Assembly: GCF_963576615.1 (NCBI RefSeq)
Contig: NC_088716.1
Coordinates: 61,412,228-61,476,227 of the forward strand
Direction: 5' to 3'
DNA from: Watersipora subatra
Taxonomy: Eukaryota > Bryozoa > Gymnolaemata > Cheilostomatida > Watersiporidae
Length of the DNA stretch: 64,000 bases
The notes under the pieces were generated by a model. That model had not been told where the DNA came from and made no database searches. It was given only the letters and a program-made list of their open reading frames with translations. The position numbers and the translations under genes are program-made. Every line of letters begins with the position of its first letter. Within the stretch, counting starts at the first letter, position 1. Shown here one piece after another: positions 55,756 to 64,000 of this stretch.

Positions 55756-56127
55756 TCCACTAGCAGCTTTCAGCTTGGTGTCCTTAATCGGCATAGATAG
55801 CTTATGATATTGTTGAGAACTTCTTGTTTTGAGTTGAAGTTCTATTATGTTATGGGCAATTCAGGATATACCTGGGGTGTTGTGGTCTCTTCTGATGACA
55901 TTTCACTAAGAATTTGGTCTTATTGTTATGTTTATGACTTAAAAACTAGCATACCAAGCGTGGTTCCACTACTAAACTTATTGCTCAATTGAAGGCTTTG
56001 ATGCTGTGATGCACATCACTACGACGTAACGTCGTGAAAACAACAGCCAATTATAGGCCTCACTTTTGCTCCATTGTATTGATAGCTATTCGCCAATCTA
56101 GGGTTTACTATATCTATGGCATTGCCC

Positions 56128-58404
56128 TTCTGTCACAAAGCATGCGGCTATTTATATAGGACATCACGGCTTTGCATTGCCCAGTCTCCTATAGCTAATA
56201 GGTCTTAAATAGGCTCGTAAATGTCACCTTCAAGAAAGGGTAGTGAGCTTCAGCCAGCGCATTGGCATTTAAAATACACCAAAGGTCAAGCTGAGAATTA
56301 AACATGAGTAGCAGTACGCAGACCAACACACACAGGCACACATACATATTGAGCTATCCCTGCTACTTCACTCTGTATGGGGTATAAGTGGTAACATCAC
56401 TTATGAGTTCAATATAGTGTCAGGGTCAGTCATGTAGTAGGACACTCCCCTGGTCATGAACATAATCTCCAACATATCTATGGCAAAACAGTCTTCAGCC
56501 ATTTTGCAGCTGTTTAACTATGTGAATACAATTGTGAGAACTTTGCAAATTTTATGCAATTCAAGTTAGTTTATTTTTATCCTATAAAGTTCTGATCAGA
56601 CATCAGCTGTAATCAGCAATTTGGATTTAAATGCTCTCTGTTGTGTCCTTATGAGGCTTACAGCGTACCCATACCCGTGGTTTTATAGGACTATTTTGAC
56701 TATTAGGACTAAAAATGGCTTGAGACAGCTGGAACAAACATTTACTGAACCAAAATGAATCGAACAATATTAGAGCATGAGCGTTTAATTAATCTAGCAA
56801 AAGGGCTACCCAAATATTGCAGCAGTAATATTAGGTGCTCAAAATTAGCCAGTTCAACCTTCTTACGAGGGTTTTTGACATACACTATTTTCCCATGATG
56901 GGCAGTGCTTCGGAGTTGCGCCCTTTCCGAATCATGGAAACGGCGTCTTCGCACTGAAATCACTGCGCACTGATCAGTGCGGAGTCTGTGCAAATTTGCA
57001 ACAAGGAAACAGCAACTGCGCAGTGGCTGCACATATCTCCCATGCCATGAAAACGGATTCTTCGAGGGCCATGAAATAGTACAAAAGCTATCCTGCTAAT
57101 CTTGTTTTTTTCTAATCTGATTTTCTTTCACCTATATTTAATTATGGTCTGCGCCCACAAGGATGAGGTGATTACTTTCCCAGACTTTGTTATCGATGCC
57201 AACACCTTTCGAGAAACAGGAGGCACGTCCTAAATAACGTTTAAATAATATATTGCTTAAAAAATTCTTATTAAAAATATATTACTTTGTAAAAATTGTG
57301 TTAAGTTTTGTAAAACATTGTGATTGTGTATTGTAAATAAAAGTATAATGATGACAGAAGCATAAAAAGACCTTTTCTGATGTTCGGTATCCATGATCGA
57401 TTCAATTTCTCCATCAGGCGATTCGATTTATACAATGTCTCTTCTCTGGCTAATTTGCTGAAAACCGTTGCGAAGCATGGTAACGTGTCAATCCTTTCGA
57501 CTTCGGAGGGGGCTGCATCGCAGTACTGCGCACCATGGAAACATAGTTATAGTCCTTTTAACATTGCCCTAACAATAGACCGATCTTTAAACAGAGCAGC
57601 TCGTTTATTGTGAACGATATTTGCAATAAGGTTTCCTTTTATACATTTGGAAAATTTGCAGGTATTTTATAACCATAAAACAGCTAAAGATTTTTGCTTA
57701 GATTTTAAAATAACCTATCTAAAGTTTTTTTTTAATTCTGCAACTGAATAAAGCATTGTTGCAGAAAACAGTGATATCTTGTAGAGAAGTTGTTTTCATT
57801 GCATGAAGCAAGACTAAAGCTGAATAAGGATACTTCATTAATAATAATTTTGTTTGTGTTTTAAAGAGCATTGTTAAATATTAAAATGGTTTTCTATTCT
57901 GTGCTAAAGTTTTGCATGCAAACAATAAAATAGAAGGAACTTAAATGACAACATAGGTGAAACAAATGCAGGCCTCGATTGAGTAAAATGTTGGTGTATT
58001 GTACCTAAGTTCACTTGAAATGTAGAAAAGAGTAAATTGAATGTAATAAAATCCTGCAAAAGTGCTCTCAACTTCGATGAGGAATTAGTACGAGTGACTG
58101 CGCGTTACAATCAGAGAATATGAATAATTAAGCATTGTGCTATGTACACACTGTACTCTGCAATCGAGCGTTTCAATAAACACTTGCTGATGTGGATTTA
58201 ACACCAGGCTTGACCTCATAGGTCAAGTACTAGCCTAATTGATGACTCAATAAATAGCCAAGCAATCTTGTCCCCGCTAAGCTTAGCAGCAATGATTCGG
58301 AAGGTTGGCACATTGAGACTGCTGAAATGGAAATAAAAACGACTGAATCGTGAAAATGTTTTTAATGTGATTGTCATCGATATTCTAATGCACATTAATA
58401 ACAC
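56128..58404. other. Mostly unrecognised, with GC-rich palindromic islands
   Basis: Islands at about 56,900-57,060 and 57,470-57,545 contain repeated CATGGAAAC / CATGAAAACGG motifs and CGCAGT palindromes like those of small fold-back elements. No coding exon recognised. Confidence 0.35.
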
Positions 58405-58560
58405 TAGTGCCGTTTCCATAATTGGCAAGAACAATGAATTCGATAATGTTTTGTAGATCGCAAAACTCGATTAGCTTGCGGATTTATGCCGTTTCTATGA
58501 CGCAGATAACTTGTGGATTGGCTCAGTTTGCAAATTATGAGCGTCATGGAAACGCAGCTA
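58405..58560. mobile_element. Small fold-back element, about 156 bp
   Basis: TAGTGCCGTTTCCAT at the left is mirrored by ATGGAAACGCAGCTA at the right. No target duplication was resolved and there is no coding sequence. Confidence 0.5.
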
Positions 58561-58939
58561 TTGTCTGTTAATTCTCTAGCATGTTGAACTCTTCTCTAGT
58601 TGAGCTCTAAGAGATGAGCGAATTAATCACATCCTTCAAATAGCACTACAGTAGACGGTCTCACTGTCAAGGACTGTTACACAGGCTGAGGATGTCTGTC
58701 TGCTAACACGAGCTCAGTCCGTTGACTATCTATGCGTTGACTATCTATGCCATCTCACCGTGCGACGCATGGGCCATCATCCTAACCATAATGTTTTGGA
58801 ATGTTGCATATATGTTACAGCCATTCTGAAAATAGAAATACACACAAATTTTTATTAATCATTTTGATACTTATTGTGGCTACAACATATAATGGCACTG
58901 TTTTGAAGCTGTCTTCCATTATAGTTGCAGCTGTGTCAA

Positions 58940-59814
58940 AGGTTGGCTTGCAATAAAATTCACATTACAGTTATTTGGTATTAAAAGATTCACCTTGTCT
59001 TACTCTGTTATGTTGTAGGTGCAAAATATGTGAAAAGGGATTACAAGCTCTTAAAAGCTCAAAAACGAAAAGCCGCCATAGCTTAGAATCACTTTATTTC
59101 GATGACGTAACCATGAAGTTTGGTTATTGTCTTGCCACGAATGTTCTCACGCGAATTGAAAGGCCAATACAAAGCTCAATATAAAACTTATCGTAGTATT
59201 AGTTTATGACAAACACTTTGGGTTTTACCAAAGACCGCATATCAAATATAGATGCTCACTACTTTACAGTTTTGCTTCGGCCTGGTCTAATTGGCAAGTC
59301 ATAATCTGATAATGTGACCCAACACTTCGCAAATAAATTTTGCAGCGCTTTTCGATCATCAAAGGTGACCAACAGGCTCGTCATGATTATCAGACAATGA
59401 TATGTACTCCTTCGGGGTAAGGTTAAAATATTTAATGAACTTTTGCGATAAGTTATAAGATATCAGTGCTAAAAGTGACAGCATTACAATGATGATAAAA
59501 CTGACGCGTAAGAACAATAGACATAGTTTGATTGAATGCGTGAAGTATATTTGTGAAAACATTTTGACGAATAAGATTGCATGAAAGTGTAAACAGAATC
59601 CATCTCTCACAACTACATCACGTTTGAGCCGTTTTGGAAAGGGAATCCAAACTACGGCGGTCTCGTGGGGCTGCGATTTTATGTTCGTTTTTGAGCTTTT
59701 AAGAGCTTGTAATCACATTTCCACATCTTTTGCACCTACAACACAACAGAGTAAGACATAGTGAATATTTTCATATCAAATAACGGTAATGTGAATTTTG
59801 TTGCAAGTCAACAT
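58940..59814. mobile_element. piggyBac-like non-autonomous element, copy e (complete)
   Basis: Ends AGGTTGGCTTGCAATAAAAT and ATTTTGTTGCAAGTCAACAT. The right flank is TTAA (59815-59818); the left has TCAA. 875 bp, same interior as copies a and d. Confidence 0.8.
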
Positions 59815-59818
59815 TTAA

Positions 59819-61129
59819 CAACTAAACACCTGGCCAGACATTTAGTTGTGCTGCCAAAATAGATGACTATGGTATATTTAAACCCACCAGTCTCATGTGC
59901 ATCGCATCTCCATCATTCGCTCATTGAGCAATGCTATGGCTGTCCCAAAGTAGGTATTATTCATGGAGTAAGCTCTATGACTGCATGAACAGTAATCAAT
60001 CAAAAGTTTACTATTTTAGTCATGTTTACCAGTTTGCTTCTTCGCTATGACATCACTCAATAGGCTTACAGTGGAAATGTCTTACGGTGTGTTTACACTG
60101 CAGCAACTACAATCAATTTTAGTTGCACATGAAATTGGCTGCAATCACATAGCTGCAACTTCCTACAACTCCACCGATGATTGCACAGTAAAATTTTAGA
60201 TTTACCAGACTTATTTGTTTTTTGAAACATGTAAACAGTTAGAATTTATATTTTCGAAGCTTGATGCAGTTGCACGAGTGCATTGGGCGGAGTCATTGAC
60301 TATCTTTGACATCAAACATCTTTGTAAGCTTTTGCCCTTACAGATGTTGTTACCCGCAGCTAAAGCTTGGAACATCAGCAGAATTTATAACAGAATCTTT
60401 GTGATTGCTTTTGTCATGTTATGGAGGATTTTGTTCACCCAACCTCAGACAAGCTGACTATTTTACAGCGCTTACTGCTTGCTGTTTGAATTTTTCACCT
60501 TTATTGCTCTTCTATATGAATAAACATGTTTCACCAATCATTGCAAATGCTAGTTGACTTTGATCATGTCTCATCGCTTTTCTTCTTTTCACAGTGTATG
60601 ACTTAGTATGAGGCTTCCTAGTTCATCTACTAGCAAAGTTATGGTAGGGATACTTAACAATCACTTTCAATACGTCTACTTCATTTAAAAGCTACAGAGT
60701 GACAAATCTAAACATCTGAGGTATGCATGAGTTGACATTAACTGACTTGCCCTTAATTTGATTATGGAGCAAACTTTGAAGGCATGGTATCAAATGAAAC
60801 CATATACATGTACCTCTGAAAGGTGTTATGAGGTCACTTAAGTTAAAGTTAAACTAAGCCAAAATAAATTTGGGCCTACAAAAACAACACTTGAGCTAAG
60901 GTTAAAATGGTCCGCTGCTTCTGTAAAAAGTATTCACAAAATTAGCCATTATTCTTCTTTGAGGTAGGTTTTCAGATAATATGTCACATATTTCAAACAT
61001 TCATCTTGTTCATTGCTAATAAGACTAATATGCTCATTGCTAATATGATTAATTTATCTCTGCAAAACATTCCAGTTCATTAGAACATTGTCAAGACATG
61101 CACAACGCTTCATTTATTACTAGGTGAAT
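59819..61129. other. Non-coding, nothing recognised
   Basis: AT-rich. A short frame at 60215-60457 has no recognisable motif. Confidence 0.4.
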
Positions 61130-61259
61130 GCCCTGCGTTGCAAGGGTAATAGAACTGCTTATAAACACTACATTACCTACTACATTACAATTACAGTACA
61201 TTATCTGCAACTGTTTATAAGTTGTTTTATTACCCCTGCAATGCCAGGCATTCAGCTAG
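61130..61259. mobile_element. MITE, 130 bp
   Basis: Inverted ends CTAGGTGAATGCCCTGCGTT and TGCCAGGCATTCAGCTAG, followed inward by GCAAGGGTAATA and TATTACCCCTGC. This terminal pattern is found in short elements of many animal genomes. The target duplication is unclear. Confidence 0.75.
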
Positions 61260-61329
61260 TGAGGCTATGAGCCCTGAAGCTAGATGGTAATTATTATCAT
61301 TGCTATAACAGGACTACACTTAGACACAG

Positions 61330-61332
<3 letters not shown>

Positions 61333-61368
<36 letters not shown>

Positions 61369-61375
61369 TATATAT
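61333..61375. repeat. (TA)n tract
   Basis: Short TA tract directly before the third retrozyme unit. Confidence 0.9.
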
Positions 61376-61641
61376 AGCATGAGTATATGCTCCCTTACTT
61401 CGGTTTGGTTGAGCACTCTGTGAGAGGTGCGGCACTATTAGCCTTTGTGCAAAGCTCATCACTTTTGTGATTTGAGCACTCTGGTGCCAGCACATTGACT
61501 TTCTTAAAGTCTGCGAGGCAACTTAGTTGTTTCGTGGCAGGAAGTCAACTCTCATTGGTAATGGGATTTGTGTCCCTTGCCTAAGCTCTGAGCTGCACTG
61601 ATGAGGCTTCAATAGCCGAAACAGTACTGTCTGTAGCATGA

Positions 61642-61646
<5 letters not shown>
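61376..61646 (+). mobile_element. Retrozyme-like monomer with hammerhead
   Basis: The reverse complement of the 259-bp unit at 15331-15849, present once. It begins about 4 nt downstream of the equivalent cleavage site and ends just past its own hammerhead, so it is close to one circular unit opened near the self-cleavage point. TA tracts lie on both sides. Confidence 0.8.
61592..61637 (+). ncRNA. Hammerhead ribozyme, third retrozyme unit
   Basis: GCUGCA / CUGAUGA / GGCU-UCAAU-AGCC / GAA / ACAG-UA-CUGU / C / UGUAGC: core and helices are identical to unit 1 of the dimer. Cleavage is predicted between 61631 and 61632. Confidence 0.85.
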
Positions 61647-61724
<78 letters not shown>

Positions 61725-61728
61725 CTGC

Positions 61729-61777
<49 letters not shown>
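61647..61777. repeat. (TA)n tract
   Basis: About 130 bp of TA with one GTGCTGC interruption, between the retrozyme unit and the LTR-like segment. Confidence 0.95.
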
Positions 61778-61780
<3 letters not shown>

Positions 61781-62399
61781 AATGGCTTGGCCCGGTAGCT
61801 GAGCCAGCCTTACTATCCTAACAAGCCGGTGCAGCCTGAACTCTGGGCCTTCCCCTCGTCGGCCTGCCTGACACACCTAGTGGTCTGATCAGGCCACGGC
61901 TGGTTGCCCCAATCTCAGGCTCACTTGGAACGCTAACACAGCCTGCTCTCTGAGACCCTATCTAGGCTAGTCTAGGTTCCGGGCTAGCTTACTGTAGGGC
62001 CTGATCTCTAATGCTATGGCATTTCTGATCAGGTCCTGTTGTAGCGTAGCCAACCCTTAGCCTTCCTTAGGTATCTCCCAAGCAGTCCTTACTTGAAGCT
62101 AGATCAGTTTTGGTAGAATGGTCCTGACTGAGCCACCCAGGCAGGCATAAACGTGATCAGTCGGTGTGAGTGAATTTAGCCTATTTATTATATATAATCA
62201 TGAATACATGTTGCACAGCGTCGCCCACTTACATAATGATTACATAACACCTAATTACGTTGCGGCAGGCCTGTAAGGCAGGCCTAGATATGCAGTGTTA
62301 CATAATAGGGTATAATAGAAAAGCACACATAAGGTTGTAATACAGAACATTGATATCTAAGGATAAGAGCATAGTTAATACATTTGTCTAGTCCTCCAC
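61778..62399. mobile_element. Probable solo LTR
   Basis: A GC-richer 622-bp block starts TGTAATGGCTTGGCCCGG and ends CTAGTCCTCCAC, between TA tracts. TATATAA lies near 62,190 and no long frame is present. The TG start, length and composition fit a Ty3/gypsy-type LTR. The target duplication cannot be read because the flanks are TA repeat, and no internal region or second LTR is present. Confidence 0.45.
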
Positions 62400-62410
62400 G
62401 ATATATATAT

Positions 62411-62576
62411 AAAAAAAATTGTTTCCACACCCGGATAGTTGATTGCTGTTGGTATTTGGGCAAGCCACATTTTATGCGCCGGTGTTATTGCGCCCAGTGC
62501 CCCAATGACTACTGGGATTACAGTTGTTCTTACATTCCAGCATTTTTCAATTTCTTCTCCAGAAAGGGAGATATTT
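62411..62576 (-). mobile_element. Second fragment of the restriction-endonuclease LINE
   Basis: Nearly identical to 16007-16030 joined to 16151-16290 of the longer copy (shared GTTGGTATTTGGGCAAGCCA and TTTTTCAATTTCTTCTCC). An internal deletion of about 120 bp lies after CCGGATA. It is 5'-truncated at AGGGAGATATTT and flanked by TA repeats on both sides. Confidence 0.85.
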
Positions 62577-62772
<196 letters not shown>

Positions 62773-62783
62773 AAATTAGATTG

Positions 62784-63102
62784 AATAGGAGGCCACTTTG
62801 AAAAATATATCCACGATATAGGGCTTTCGGATAATAGGAGGCTTCTGATAGGAGGCTTCGCTAGAAACATGCTTAAACAACTCTACTCGTCATGCTGATC
62901 GCATACGTATCTATTTTGCATTTTGCATAAATTTTGCCGGAGAGTTCAACATTTTGGAAAATTTTGCAGGTTAGGAGGCTCTGTAGTTTGAAATGGAGGA
63001 CCTCCCATTAGCGTAAAATTTGAAAATTTTTATACAAAATTCTGAGTTGTCTTCTCTTTTGCAAGAGAAGTTATCTTCTCATTAAATTCAGGGCCTCCTA
63101 TT
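62784..63102. mobile_element. Possible fold-back element
   Basis: AATAGGAGGCC near 62784 is mirrored by GGGCCTCCTATT ending at 63102, and further AGGAGGCT motifs lie between. No target duplication or protein was seen. Confidence 0.35.
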
Positions 63103-64000
63103 ATGTTTTTATATCTTGAATTAGATAGTCCTAGTTCCAAGCTCTACTTCTTCTTTTTATATAAATTTAGCTAACTATGATATTTAGTTTGGTTCTTTTT
63201 ACTTGTAATGAACCTTTATTGCATCATTTAATTTTCTATCAATTGGTTAAAAAGGCAAACTAATCCCTGAAACCCCATTTCAGGGATTTTGCCAACAGAA
63301 CCTAAGAAAACCGATTTGCAGGCACATCTGTGTGTGCTTTGATCTAAAGTTTATCATACGTATTATTCATAAAATTGAAAACTTATGCTTTCCCTTAATA
63401 CCTTGTTAGTGGGCATGCATGGCAAAAACAAGCACTTTGTCCATTTAAAAAAAGTTGTAATAAGTTGCAATAAACGCTAGGATGGTATTGACATCAAGTA
63501 ATTGGTATTGAAACCATCCTAGTTGTCAAATAGAAAACTTTTAAAACGTATATTAATTAAAACAGTGCATATATTCATGCTGCCAAATATGCCTGGTAGA
63601 GTCAGAGACACCCAATTTTTAAAACATAAATGTCAAACATGGGAGATTTGCATACCTGTGGCCACATTTATTACTTATAAAATTTGATTTAGTCAATTCA
63701 TTGCTACTGAGGCAAAGCTGGGAAATATAGCATATGTGGGGCCCTTTGGATTATAAAAGGTTTCAGATGAGAGCTTTCGATGAAACCATGCAGTAACATT
63801 GAACACACTGTGCAGATTGCATGCATGTATATCTAACTCGCATTTATCAACATTGGTCAGCATATTTCTTTAAAAAAGCCCAAACTTACTCAAAAGGAAA
63901 AAAATTGACTCTTTAAGCAACCCCGTCAAGGAGTTGAGTTTACAGAAAAGGAAAGCTCAATATAAGTACGTCAAACAAATTGCTCAAGTGAGTGCAACGG
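63103..64000. other. Non-coding, nothing recognised
   Basis: AT-rich sequence to the window edge, without exon-like blocks or element ends. Confidence 0.4.

Larger units (their letters stand above)
53306..56119. mobile_element. P-superfamily DNA transposon, 2,814 bp, 8-bp target duplication
   Basis: Ends CATAGATATAGTAAACCCTA and TAGGGTTTACTATATCTATG. GCATTGCC is duplicated at 53298-53305 and 56120-56127. Inverted arms of about 100 bp include GTGAGGCCTATAATT. The interior carries a P/THAP9-type transposase remnant on the minus strand (55,339-55,755) and a nested Tigger-like element (53508-54758). The terminal sequence CATAGATATA is shared with the 19970-23331 element. Confidence 0.85.

Overview
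This window reads as intron-rich, AT-rich animal nuclear DNA, probably from an aquatic invertebrate. I cannot name the species. There are no operons and no ribosome binding sites. Coding pieces carry GT..AG splice signals, (TA)n tracts are long, and most sequence is duplicated or transposon-derived. The many short open frames that read through TA tracts or minisatellites are not genes.

1-25,070 is a decaying tandem array of one three-exon gene. The gene encodes a small type I membrane protein: a signal peptide with a Cys-rich ectodomain (exon 1), a Thr/Ser-rich stalk, membrane span and basic tail (exon 2), and a roughly 20-residue Pro-rich tail (exon 3). Copy 2 (7,469-9,290) is intact at 208 residues. 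Copy 3 (13,847-18,459) has all exons but an in-frame TGA after the membrane span and 2.5 kb of retroelement insertions in intron 2. Copy 1 (1,410-2,097) lacks exon 1 in the window and is frameshifted. The copies share kilobases of flanking sequence, which supply paralogous empty sites that date and delimit the inserted transposons: a TA-duplicating element at 4,318-6,102 and a P-superfamily element with 8-bp target duplications at 19,970-23,331.

Intron 2 of copy 3 holds the most unusual material. A 259-bp dimer carries a full hammerhead ribozyme in each unit (retrozyme-like). Next comes a 5'-truncated LINE with a C-terminal restriction-like endonuclease. Last is a 95-bp-arm palindrome with a second kind of hammerhead, one per strand. 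All are embedded in (TA)n tracts. A third retrozyme unit and a second LINE fragment sit in TA tracts at 61.3-62.8 kb.

25-64 kb is transposon-rich with few host-gene candidates. Its main contents are:
- a nearly complete CR1/jockey-like LINE with a PHD-finger ORF1 (about 31.8-35.95 kb);
- three properly spliced minus-strand exons of a widespread, uncharacterised transposon-like gene family (36.7-37.7 kb);
- five copies of a TTAA-flanked, piggyBac-like non-autonomous element, one nested in the P element;
- a 4.06-kb terminal-inverted-repeat element with 9-bp target duplications, carrying a decayed CXC-domain gene and a RecQ-type helicase fragment (46,294-50,355);
- a second P-superfamily element (53,306-56,119) with a nested Tigger/pogo-like element;
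- a probable solo LTR (61.8-62.4 kb).

All gene and family identifications are from motif recognition by eye. No database search was possible.
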